Below are positions 44,675 through 54,700 of a DNA stretch of 64,000 nucleotides, piece after piece. Source of the stretch: Zelonia costaricensis. Taxonomy: Eukaryota > Euglenozoa > Kinetoplastea > Trypanosomatida > Trypanosomatidae. Under the pieces are notes generated by a model that saw only the letters and a program-made list of their open reading frames with translations, had not been told where the DNA came from and searched no databases. The position numbers and the translations under genes were made by a program. Where the stretch lies: NCBI GenBank assembly GCA_030849075.1, contig JASAOO010003517.1, forward strand, positions 26,420 through 90,419, written 5' to 3'. How positions within the stretch are numbered: position 1 is the first letter of the stretch; each line of letters opens with the position of its first letter.

Positions 44675-45172
44675 TCACGGCATGAGCTTGCAGCCAACGT
44701 TGCGCGGGTAGAGGCGCGGCTTCTGCCCTGGGTCGTCGACGCCCTCAGGGGTCTTCTGGCCGATGTCCGCCGGCGGCGTCACCTCAAGCTTCGCCGTGAA
44801 GCTTTCCGTGTAGCCGAACGACGTGATGGCGGGCTGGTTGACGAGGTCGCCGCCGTCGTCGGTGCGCGGCCGCTCGATGAGGGCGTGGTTCATGCCGTAC
44901 GTGATGCACGCCTCCATAATCTCCTCGCACTCCTCCTCCGTCGCACCGGCGAGCCGAATCATGCGCTGATCAGTCGGCGTGTAGTTGACGTACATGTGCG
45001 GCTCCCCAAAGGACAGCTCCTGCACGGTGAACGTGCAGAACGGGTTCAGCAGCTGGAGCTCGGGCAGGTTGTTGCGCCACCAGTTGCGCACGCCGAAGCA
45101 GTTCGGGTCCTTCGGGTTCAGCCACACCGTGAGCGAGCCCACGCAGGGCGTGAAACGAGCGCGCCACGACAT
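44675..45172 (-). CDS. L51/S25/CI-B8 (thioredoxin-like) domain protein (165 aa)
   Basis: The segment GVRNWWRNNLPELQLLNPFC (about 27-46), followed by strand TFTVQEL, has the layout of the small thioredoxin-like domain shared by mitochondrial ribosomal proteins mL43 and mS25 and by complex I subunit NDUFA2. In that layout, 'GVR..(helix)..NP' precedes a beta strand that binds the neighbouring subunit. An acidic helix (about 74-90) and a lineage-specific C-terminal extension of about 70 residues follow, ending NVGCKLMP. It most likely acts in the mitochondrion; which of the three complexes it joins cannot be settled by eye. Open frame continues upstream, but it begins with TTG and translates the splice tract. 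The ATG at 45172 follows an acceptor by 24 nt and is used. Confidence 0.8.
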   Translation of the reverse strand: MSWRARFTPCVGSLTVWLNPKDPNCFGVRNWWRNNLPELQLLNPFCTFTVQELSFGEPHMYVNYTPTDQRMIRLAGATEEECEEIMEACITYGMNHALIERPRTDDGGDLVNQPAITSFGYTESFTAKLEVTPPADIGQKTPEGVDDPGQKPRLYPRNVGCKLMP

Positions 45173-46540
45173 GGTGAGGAGGCCGCTTTGCAGGCCCTCG
45201 GACACACACCGAGACGGGAGGGGGGAGAGGAAATCGAGCGCACACAACCGCGGGCGGGCCCAGCGAGGCTACGCTGCTGATCCCTCTAGCAGGTCGCCTG
45301 GCACCCACGAGAAAGACGCGGCGGGGCGGCGACGGGAGCCTGCGTACACGGAGTATCGCTTGCGAAGGTGTTGGGTGTGGGCTGCAGAAGGACGCGAGGG
45401 CAGGTGAGGGGAGGACCCGAGGGGGGGCAGAAAGAAAGAGAAACACAGCTAGTCCGTTCCTTGAGGCATACGATGCTACGCTACAGTGAGCTACGAGAAC
45501 GCTAAGAGGGTGGGCGAACTAACAGGCGGTGGACGCCGTACGTGTGCTAAGGCCACGACCAACAGCGGTGGTGCAAACGAGCAGAGGAAATGAAGGGTTT
45601 CGTGTGCGTTTGGGCACTTGCTTGCCAGGAAAGGGAGAAGGGGCGGGGGACAAGCGTTGATGTTGTGTGCTGGTTTCCTTTTTTGTGCTGTGGTGCCGGA
45701 GACGGAAGGGCGAAGCCGGAATGACGTAGCAGAGCGCCAAGCGAGTGCAGCGCGACACGACAAGAGAGCGGAGAACGAAACGAATGCAAATGAGTTGGGC
45801 AGAGGGCACCACCTGCGTAGAGCAGCACTGCCTTTCTTCGTTGCGCGGCACAGCGTACATGTCTTGTTTCTGGTGTGGGTGCGCCGCTGGCACGACGCGC
45901 CAGGCGGTGGAGGAGGCGTGTCGACTCAAGACGTCGGCTTGGGCAAGCGGCTGTCGAGAAGCCCCCAGCAGCACCGTCGAGAGTTGGCGCACCAGCTCAG
46001 CTCTCCCCCCCCTTCTCGGGCCCCGCAAGCCGCTCGTCGGTGTGCTGTAATTTGCAGGCGGTGTAGGTAGTGTTCCCTCGAGAACGTGTGTGTGTGTGTG
46101 TACTTCTTCAATGTCTCGTGATGCGCCACAGTTGCCACGCTGTGTAGAACACAAACGGCGGCGATGAGGACAGCTTCAGCCATCTACTGAGGTCTGGCCC
46201 ACTAGTGTACATCCAGTGTGGGGTGCGGAGGGAAGCCCGCCTCCCAGGTGCGGCCTAGCTACGCACTGCGAGGGGTAGGGATGGAGCGCACAGAGAAGGG
46301 AGAGGGCCGCACTTTGAGCCCTTGCCACTCGTCTGGCTGCCACACGCACACAAACACACCCATACAGGCACGTGAAACCGCACGGGACTCCACCACAGCG
46401 GGGGAGGGGGGGTGGGGTGAAGCAGCGTGCTGTGTACTGAACATCTTGGCTACAAAAGCGAGTCCCACCCAAGCCAAACCAAAACGCAAGAGGGGCACTA
46501 CGCCGTCACACCGGCTTACGTGGCCTCGCGTCTGCCCGCC
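45173..46540. other. Intergenic region between the LRR gene and the L51-domain gene
   Basis: Composition is ordinary rather than purine-rich, with a short GT tract at 46087-46101. The 211-residue minus frame at 45519-46154 has no domain, poor codon character and no splice tract, so I do not call it. The right part is the 3' untranslated region of the LRR gene. Confidence 0.6.
45197..45233 (-). promoter_or_regulatory. Spliced-leader acceptor for the L51-domain gene
   Basis: The sense strand reads TTTCCTCTCCCCCCTCCCGT, then GTGTGTGTCCGAG with the AG at 45198-45197. The leader is 24 nt. This site shows that frame upstream of 45172 is not part of the protein. Confidence 0.65.
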
Positions 46541-49027
46541 TCAGGCAAGAGACAGGAGATGGGGACGGTTCCACACGGCGAGCGCAGTGTCGAGGCTGTG
46601 CTGCACTTCGTCCATCTTCCCCCACGTCTCCCGATCGGCCTCGCGGTAGCAGCAGACGGAGCACATACGCAGCCGCAGCCCCGCGCAGTGCAGCTCAGGG
46701 GCGCGAATGACAGTCGCCGGCGTGGCCGCGGCCGCCGGCGGGGCCGCGCCGGTGGCGACGGTCGGGGCGCGGTGCAGCCCGCCAGAGAGCCGCTTGCCCA
46801 TCCCGTCCACAGCGGCGCTCGCGCCCGTGGCCAGCGGGGCTGAGGTCGACATGGACAGCAGCGCGGCCCCGTCGCGCACCTCGACCAGGCCCAGCATCTC
46901 CGCCGTGGACGCAGGCTCGCGCAGCGACACCCGCCGCGCCGCCTCCCGTGCGCCGGCGATGGTGACGTGGCGGTTGCCCTCGAGGTTCAGCACCTCGAGC
47001 ACGGTGTTGCCGGGCACCCGGATGGTGGGGTCGCTTTCCGCGAGGTGGCACACGCGCACGCAGTCGCGGTCGAAGGCTGCGGTGGGCCGCATCGCCGCCC
47101 GTGCCGCGGAGGACGACATCGTGGCGGCCATGGTGCCTGACAAGCCGTTCGGCACGGACTCTGACTTGGTCGTCTTGCTCTTGGCGGGCGAGGCGCGCTT
47201 GGAGTTGGACGGAGCGCTCGGGCTGAGCGAGGCATCGCGCTGCGGGGGCGGCGGCGGGGGTGGGTAGAGGGCGGAGGAGAGCGAGAGATTGCGGTACACA
47301 TCAGACGTGTCCCCCATCGTGCCGCTTTGTGGGCGCTCGCCGCCGGAGGTGAGGGAGGCCGTGGCCATGCGCTGCTGCTGCTGGAGCTGCTGCTGGGTGT
47401 ACCACCAGTGGGCGTAGAGGTCCTCGTAGCTGGGAATGTCGGTGGGCAGCAGTGGCTGCGCCGCGGCCCGCCGCTCCTCCTCGCTGGCGCCGCGCCGCGT
47501 CAGGTAGGCCCGCCGCACGGCTGCGAGCTCCTCCGGGGTTGTGACCGGCTGCATGCGCAGCGTGTCGACCAGCTCCAGCACCCCGACGTCGCTGAGCTCG
47601 TTGTTGCCGATGTCGAGGACACGCAAGTCGCGGCTTTGGTGCAGCAGTTGGGCCAGCGACGCGGCGCCTGCGTCGGTGACGCGGTTGCCCCACAGGTTGA
47701 GGGACTCAAGCTGCGAACGTGGGTTGTGCAGTAGGACGTCCACGATGCGGGCGACGCCAGTGTCGTCGATGCCGTTGCCGCGCAGGCTCAGCACTTGAAT
47801 GCCGGTGTACAGAATCCCGTCCCAGGTTCGCGGGACCGCCATCCGGTTCTGCTGGTTGAAGGCGCGGACGGCGTCGCGCTGCGCCTGCACCTGCTGCAGC
47901 CGCTTCCCGTCCACCTTGCCCTTCTTCTCCGTCTCCTCCTGCAGCTGCAGCTCCAGCGCGGTCGGCTGCTGGTCCAGGCCGCAGTACTGGGTTGAGTAGA
48001 AGAAGAGCGCCCCGTCCGCCCCACCGCCCTCCTCCTCCGGATCCTCAGATAGCACCGTCACTTCGACGACTGCGGCGTCCGCTGCGGTGCCCTGCGCTGT
48101 GCGCTGATTGCGTGCCGCGGCGACACCCGTGGCGGCCGCCTCCGCCGCCTTGCCCGTTGTGCCGGATGCCTTGCCCGAGCTGGCGACAGTGCCCGCGACC
48201 TCGTCGGCGAACGGCACTGGCACGATGGGCGCGTCGGTGAAGGACTCCGAGGTCTGGCCGGCGGCGAGGGTGAGGCCGCGTGCCCCTGACACGGACAGCT
48301 CCATCGCATCGGGGTGCACCGACGAGGGGGCGGCGCGCAGGGTCGGGTCCAGCACAAAGCCCGTCTGCTCCCGTGTGTCCGCCACGGCTGCGCTGCGCTT
48401 GCCTTGCCCGTCCTGCAGCGGGCTGGCCGCGGCGGTGCTCGGTGGGTTGTGGTTGAAGTCGACGGCGACGGAGAGCACGCGCGGGCTGCGGTACACGGCC
48501 TCGACGAGTTGCATGTAGCTCTGAACGCTCAGCCCGCAGCCCACCAGCTCCACGGCAAGCAGCGACGGGCAGTGCGGGATGGCGCGAGAGAGGGGCGTCA
48601 TGTCGCGCTGGTTGAGGCAGAACACCGGGTAGTGCAAGGCGACGGAGGTGATAGTCACCGACTGCGGCGGCGGCGGCGACGGCGGCTCGTCCTCGGCGGG
48701 CTTGGGGCCGGCCTCGAGGGACGCCTTGCGCAGACTCCTGCGCTTCCCGGCCGGACCATCCGCCGCCTTGTCCTTCCCGCCAGCCGCAGCGCCTTTGCCG
48801 GCGTGCGCGCCCTTCCCGTCGGCCCCGGCGTCGCCGGCCCCCGACGCGGCGCCCTGAGTGGCAGTCGAAGGGGTGGTGGCCTTGTCCTGCACCTCGCTCG
48901 ACAGCGGCGGCACCTCAACCTCGCGGGCGTGGATGGCGCTGTACACGTCCTCGCGCTCCGTCACCCGAAGGGCCTGACAGAAGGCGCTGTAGTCCTTCAG
49001 CAAGTCACCGCACGGGTCGAAGATCAT
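46541..49027 (-). CDS. Leucine-rich-repeat protein (828 aa)
   Basis: The clearest domain is a run of ribonuclease-inhibitor-type repeats at about 409-495, with units VLSLRGNGIDDTGVARIVDV, LESLNLWGNRVTDAGAASLA and LRVLDIGNNELSDVGVLELV. A weaker unit follows near 670-690 (VLEVLNLEGNRHVTIAGARE). An earlier LRR-like block sits at about 125-190 (VTITSVALHYPVFCLNQRDM; LLAVELVGCGLSVQSYMQLV). The repeats are split by long Ala/Gly/Lys/Pro-rich inserts (about 45-115, 220-330 and 560-640), so the solenoid is interrupted. The C-terminus has several Cys (MCSVCCYRE) and a Trp-rich helix. No membrane segment is seen. Such proteins bind partners through the concave LRR face. Many kinetoplastid members are flagellar or cytoskeletal, but no specific role can be read here. 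Confidence 0.88.
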   Translation of the reverse strand: MIFDPCGDLLKDYSAFCQALRVTEREDVYSAIHAREVEVPPLSSEVQDKATTPSTATQGAASGAGDAGADGKGAHAGKGAAAGGKDKAADGPAGKRRSLRKASLEAGPKPAEDEPPSPPPPQSVTITSVALHYPVFCLNQRDMTPLSRAIPHCPSLLAVELVGCGLSVQSYMQLVEAVYRSPRVLSVAVDFNHNPPSTAAASPLQDGQGKRSAAVADTREQTGFVLDPTLRAAPSSVHPDAMELSVSGARGLTLAAGQTSESFTDAPIVPVPFADEVAGTVASSGKASGTTGKAAEAAATGVAAARNQRTAQGTAADAAVVEVTVLSEDPEEEGGGADGALFFYSTQYCGLDQQPTALELQLQEETEKKGKVDGKRLQQVQAQRDAVRAFNQQNRMAVPRTWDGILYTGIQVLSLRGNGIDDTGVARIVDVLLHNPRSQLESLNLWGNRVTDAGAASLAQLLHQSRDLRVLDIGNNELSDVGVLELVDTLRMQPVTTPEELAAVRRAYLTRRGASEEERRAAAQPLLPTDIPSYEDLYAHWWYTQQQLQQQQRMATASLTSGGERPQSGTMGDTSDVYRNLSLSSALYPPPPPPPQRDASLSPSAPSNSKRASPAKSKTTKSESVPNGLSGTMAATMSSSAARAAMRPTAAFDRDCVRVCHLAESDPTIRVPGNTVLEVLNLEGNRHVTIAGAREAARRVSLREPASTAEMLGLVEVRDGAALLSMSTSAPLATGASAAVDGMGKRLSGGLHRAPTVATGAAPPAAAATPATVIRAPELHCAGLRLRMCSVCCYREADRETWGKMDEVQHSLDTALAVWNRPHLLSLA

Positions 49028-49049
49028 TGTGCCACCTTAATATATGCTG

Positions 49050-49070
49050 CTGGGAGGAGAGGCAAGAGAC
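49050..49070 (-). promoter_or_regulatory. Spliced-leader acceptor for the LRR gene
   Basis: The sense strand reads GTCTCTTGCCTCTCCTCCCAG with the AG at 49051-49050. This leaves a short, A/T-rich leader of 22 nt before the ATG at 49027. Confidence 0.8.
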
Positions 49071-49080
49071 GTGTGTGTGC

Positions 49081-49111
<31 letters not shown>

Positions 49112-49139
49112 GGTGGGTGGGTGTGGGTGTGGGTGTGGG
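49069..49139 (+). repeat. (GT)n tract merging into (GGGT)n/(GGGTGT)n, G-quadruplex motif
   Basis: A GT tract at 49069-49102 runs directly into GGG runs starting at 49103, 49107, 49111, 49115 and 49119 with single-T loops. Three GTGTGGG units then follow to 49139. Eight GGG runs on the template strand make a very strong quadruplex motif, only about 50 nt upstream of the LRR gene splice acceptor. Confidence 0.92.
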
Positions 49140-51772
49140 TGTGAATTTAGGCGCTTGACCGAGAGACGCCGTCGAGGGGCTGCAAGCAGCGGTGTGAGAG
49201 GTCGACTTCACGGGACCCTTCAAAGGTAGTGGAGGGCGCCTCTGACAGCACCGCGGTGAGGTGCAACTCGTAGTGTGACACGCAGGAGCGCAGCGGAGCG
49301 AGCAGACGCACGGCTCGCTGATGCTGCTGTGCTTGGTGTGCGGCTCAGATTATTGTGAAGGAGCGGGGTGAAAGGGGGGTGATGGGCACTGGCGGCAGCG
49401 CAGCACCAGGTGCGTTGTGAGAGCGTTGGGGATTTCACAGAAGCGGAGCGAGAAGTGAGTGAGAGTGGCACCGGCAATGCAACAAACGAAGAGCACTTGG
49501 TTCTTCCGCCTCTGCCAAGGGTGCAGGGCGTGGCAGCGTAGGTGTGCGCAGCACTCGCCGGTTCGGCAACAGGTGCGCTCGACGCTGGCGGCACCCGGAA
49601 GATGCGTAAAGTGCGCAGTGAGAGGAGCTGGGCGGGGCCGGGCAGCGTCCCTCCACTCAGCCCACTGGCGACTATTGAAGTCGCCACGTCAGCACCAGCG
49701 GCAGCACCAGCAGCAGCAGCAGCAAAAAAAAACGCAGGGAAGTGCGCGGCTGCTCGAGTGTGGGCGAGCACGCACCGTGTCTCACGGAGCCCTCCCTGCG
49801 CGTGCTCGCCCGCGCCTGTCCCCTCCCTCTCCCTCATTGCCTGGCACCGCCCGCCTCTGACAGGTGCAGCGCCGCATCTGCCTTTTTTTTTCTTTTCTTG
49901 CGCCCCGCTGCTTCCTGTGCACACGTTTGTGTGTGTGTGTGTGTGTGGTGTGTTCATTCGTTTTGTTTCTTGTTCGATTATCATGCAAGCTTCCAGCTTG
50001 GAGTTCCAATGGGACAGGCAGCGTACCAGGCGCGCACTCGGGAAGAGTCCGACATCGATGAACAAACGAACAGGAAAGAGATGGAGGCAGTGATTGGCGT
50101 TGTCTCGCGCTTCGTAAGGCTAGGAGGAGGAGACAAGCCGGGGACAAGGGATGTAGGGTATCAGAGCCAGAAAACCAAGTGCGTCACACTCGCGCTGCTC
50201 CATCGCGGAGACCGCGCAGAGAGGGGCTGGGGTGAGGGGGGGGGGGGCACCATGCCGTGCCTCGACGCATCTCCACTTGTCCGTAAGCACTGAAGCGAAT
50301 TCAACGGTAGCAAGAGAGCCGAGAAGAGAAGAAAAGCCCGCACCGATACATTGAGAAGAGAGGCGCTGCAGCACGTCGTCTGATGGCGATGTGCTCGCAC
50401 TGTCTCTGAGGAAGGCAAGCCTCGCTCTTCTTGCCTTCCTCGCTCCGACCGCCGGATGGAACCAACAATTGTGGAAAACAAAACACTATACATGGACACC
50501 TTTTCTCCGCCTCGCCTGGCCGGCAGTGGCAAGTGACAGCGCATACACAGATACACACACACGCACACAGACACACACAGTCGCCCAGTTCTAATACGCC
50601 CTGCAGTGGGTCCACAAGGCACAGAGTACACAAGGACAGCGGAAGAAAGAAAAGAAACGGGGTCAACTTTTTGGCCGCCACGCAGGGGACAACGATCCAG
50701 GAAAGAGAACAAACGCATACACTAGAATCAACCCTCCCATCGTAGAGCAAAGCAGAAACCAAATTCACCTTCATAAAAGAAACCTGAGCAACGACGCAAC
50801 GCGCGCGAGACCAATACACCCACGCACACACACAGACACACATCAGCAGGCGCACCAAAGTCGAGAAGCACCACCAAGGAAAAACAGGCCGAAGATATGA
50901 AGGCGATACAACATGTTCTTTTTTAAGGAGTGAAGCAAGTGAGTATACTTAAGCTTATATTTGTGTGTGTGTGTGTTGGGGGGGAGGGGGCTCACGTGTT
51001 GCTGTTGCAGCTTTCTCACCTTCTTCCACACACACACCCTCCCTCCTCACCCCCCCCCCCCCTATCACACTCCTCACTCGCCATCCTTTGCAGCGCCCCA
51101 CCTCCCTCCCTATCCTCCCGCTTGGGAGCGGGGAGTGTGTGTGTAGCAGAGGCAGGAAGCAAGCGCCAGCGTCTGCGTGAAGCTCCTTCTTTCCTTTTTT
51201 TTGTGATGAAAGGAAAGAGGAAATAGTGTTGTACATCGAGCGCGCGCCACCCACGCACACACTGAGTCGCCAGCTCTACGCGGAAGAAAGAGACAGAAGA
51301 AGGACAACAATGACAAAGAAGAGTCCTGCATCAAGATGAACCGTCGCCATCGCACCCGGCCGCGCGCACGGCAAGAACAGAACTAAGCACTGAGAGAAAG
51401 GAAGCATCAGCAGGTGAATGACAGACAGACCGCCGCCGTCTACGCGCACAAAGCAGGGAAAGAGAAGAACGCAAGCACGTCACTTTTTTTTCTCTTTTGA
51501 GACGGGGACGGGGGGAGCGCACAAGAGACAGCGGAGACAGACAGGACCGCGGCAGCACCATCGCCACGCTGCGTACCGCACTGCGACACACACACACGCA
51601 CACCTGCACGAGCGCAACCTCGGGAGGTGGCGAGGACGCGGAGAAAGGAAGCGTCAACAGAGGGAGCGGCGGCATCGGCTCACGTAGCGCGAGCTCCGCG
51701 CGGAGCAAGACGTGGCGCGCACTCGGTCGGCACCTCCACACGTGCGAGCGCCGCTGTGGGTAAGCAAGCACC

Positions 51773-54700
51773 TCACCGGCGGCGCAGCACCTGCTCCAGC
51801 GACGCCTCGTTCACCTCGTCCACCTCCGTGACGATGGCGGTGCTCGTTGTCTCCGGCAGCACAGATGCCTCGGATGATGAGGCGCTGCGAGGGGCGAAGT
51901 GCACGCTGCGCTGCGCTGGAGCCGGAGCCGGGACAGCGGCCTCCTTCGGGCTCGCGGAATGCACGGTGGACGCGCTGTGGGAGAGGAGGTCCGGTGAAAG
52001 CATCTGCTCCGCCGGCGGCGACGGCGCGGCGGCGGCCGACGCGGGGGATGGGCTCGCTGCCGCCGCGGCCTGCGCAGCCGTCCGCTCCGCCTCCGCCTCC
52101 TCCTCCTCGCAGAGGGAGAGGAGGTAGAGGTCGCGCTGCACCGTTGCCATGGCCGCCTGCCGGCGTGCGAGGTGACCGCGGTAAAGCCGCTGGATGGACA
52201 GCGCCGAGTCGTTCAGCACCGCCGCCACCGCCCGCTCCTCCTCCTCCTCGTCCAAGATCGGCGCGCTCTGCACCGCCTGCTGCTCCTTGGCCTGCTGCCG
52301 CGCCTGTGCCCCACGCACGAAGCGCTGGATCTTGCGCGCCGCAGCGGATGGCGGGCGGGGCTGCAGCGGCGTGCCAGTCGCACGGACGTCCTCACCGGCG
52401 TCCGCCACCTCCTCCGCCGCGCGTGCCTCGTTGTACGCCTCCAGCGCCTCTACGCGGCTGCGCACGGCACTGCGTGCCGCGGCACTCCGCAGGAACCGCG
52501 CGATGGTGTTCGCGCACTCTGTCACAAACGCCGCCTCGTCCTCCTCGGCGCAGCCGTCGAGGTGCGCGTCCCGCTGCGCCTGCCGCCGGGACCGCTCCAG
52601 GCGCGACTTGGCCACGCTGGCAAAGCTGCTGAGCAGCTGTGAGGCGTAGTGGCGGCGCTCCTGCACGTAGAGCTGCTGCATCCAGTCCGGGTCGAACGGC
52701 CCCACCGCGCTGGCGCTGAGGTCGGCGACGCTTTCCCCGCGCACCGAGCCCGCCACCTCCACCGGGGTCGGTGTCCTGGATGCCGCCGGCGCACCCACAC
52801 TGCCGCTGCGCTCCTCCTGCTCCGCGAACGAGCTGCCGTCGGCGCGGTGCAGGTCGCGGAGGTACGCGTCGCGGGCCGCCTGGCGTGCGCGCAGGTCGCG
52901 CTTATCCTGGACCGTCTTGGCGAACACCCACAGTCGGGTGCGTGCCTCGCCGCTCGTCAACCGCGGCCGCTGCGAAGCCGCACCCGGCGCGGACGAAAAG
53001 GCGGAGGAGATCGACGGCGTGTCCGCCTCGTCGGCCTGGCGGCGGGCATCGCGGCTCTTCTGGTCGCGCAGCACCGCCGCGCTGAGCTGTTTGAACTCCA
53101 CACGCGGGCCGCGCTCGCACTCGCCACGCTCGGTCATGGTGTGATCCAGGCTTTCCAGCTGGTCCAGCGCGAGGCGCTCAGCCACGACCTGCTGCTCCGC
53201 CATGCCGTGCAAGAGCCACCCCGCGCTGTCCTCGAGGCGCTCCAGGTGGTCCAAGGCGGAGCGCTCGGCTGCCGCCTGCTCGGGCGAGAGGCACTGCTGG
53301 GATGTCGACGCGAACAGCTTTCTCTCCGCCACCTCGGCCGCCGGTGCCGCCTCGTCGCCGCTCTCCTCAGAGGCAGCGGCGGCAGCCTGCGCCTCCTCCT
53401 GCAGTGCACGCGCCTCTTGGTACGACTCCATCAGCGCAGCGCGACTGCGCAGCAGCTTACGCGCTGCCGCGCCCCGCAGGAAGGCCGTCACCACACGTGC
53501 GCTAGCCTCCTGGTGCGCCGCCGCCTCCAGCTCCGCGCTGCTGTCCAGGTAGGCGTCGCGCGCCGACTGCAGCGCCGCCCGCTCCCTCTTGGCCCGGAAG
53601 ACCATCACGAAACCGCCGAGAGTCCGCACGGCGGCTGCCGACGGAGCGGCCGGCGCGGGTGGCGGGCTAAGCGGCGCGGCCTGCGGTGGCGGCGCGGCGG
53701 CCAACGCGGCGGCCTTCCTCGCGGCGGCGCGGGCGTGGAGGTCCGGGTAGCGGGCGAGCACGTCACGCAGGCAGGCGGTGACGAGCATCGGCCCCTCTTC
53801 GTGGTCCCGCTGTTGCATGGTGGCGATGTAGTCGTCACGCACCTGCTGCAGCGCGGCGAGGTAACGCCGCGCCGCCCAGCTCAGCACGTGCCGCTCAATG
53901 CACAGGACGGCCGCCTTCTCCTGGGCCTCGCGCTGCAGGCGGTAGATGTTCACCGCCGGTGCATCCGGCGCCGCCACGGCGCCGCCCGCCTCGCTTGATG
54001 GCCCCCAGGTACGCTTCTCGATGCGAATGCGGCCCTTGCGGTACGGTGCGAGCTCGCCGACCTCCTCGGCCGCGGCAATGCGCTGCTGCTTGTAGTCGAA
54101 GGAGGCCTGCTGTAGCGCCTCTCGCTGCTGACGCCGCTTCTTCTCCGTTGCCAGCTCCGCCTGCCACACCGCCTTCTGGCGTGCCATCATGTCGGCAGCC
54201 AGCCCAGCGGTACTCGTAGGGTTGCTCGTGGACGACTCCCCCGCCTCCACGGCTTCCGCCACGTCCTTCGCCTGCTCCGCCGTCGCTGCTTGCTCCTCCG
54301 GTGCATCAGCTGCCGTGATGGAGGGGGACGGATGTGCCTCGCTCGTGTCCGGGGTGGCGGGGGCGGGCACCACGGCGATCGCGACAACCTTCGGCCCTGA
54401 AGACGCATCGACCGCACGGCCTAGCGGGTCGAGCGCGTCCAGCTGCTCCTCCACCGGCTCTGCCGTCAGCGGGCGCCGGCACGGCGAGCGGCCATCGATG
54501 TTGTGCGCCTCCGCGGCCTCGCGCTCCTTCGCCTCGAGAGCGTCCAGCGCCACGCGCTCCGCCGCGATCTGCTCCGCCGTGAGAGGGCGCTTGTGGACGA
54601 CGTGGCCGTCGATGTTGTGCGCCTCCGCAGCCAGCCGCTCCCCTTCCTCTAACGCGTCCAATGCCGCGCGCTCGGAGGCGATCTGCTCCGCCGTGAGAGG

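Larger units (their letters stand above)
49028..51772. other. 2.7-kb intergenic region between the IQ gene and the LRR gene
   Basis: This holds the LRR leader, the GT/GGGT block, and the 3' untranslated region of the IQ gene. A T9 run lies at 49883-49891, a GT tract at about 49929-49947, and a C-run at 51049-51062. No frame shows coding character on either strand. Confidence 0.65.

Noticed and set aside
45519..46154. 211-codon minus-strand frame
   Set aside because: It has no domain, poor codon character and no splice signal.
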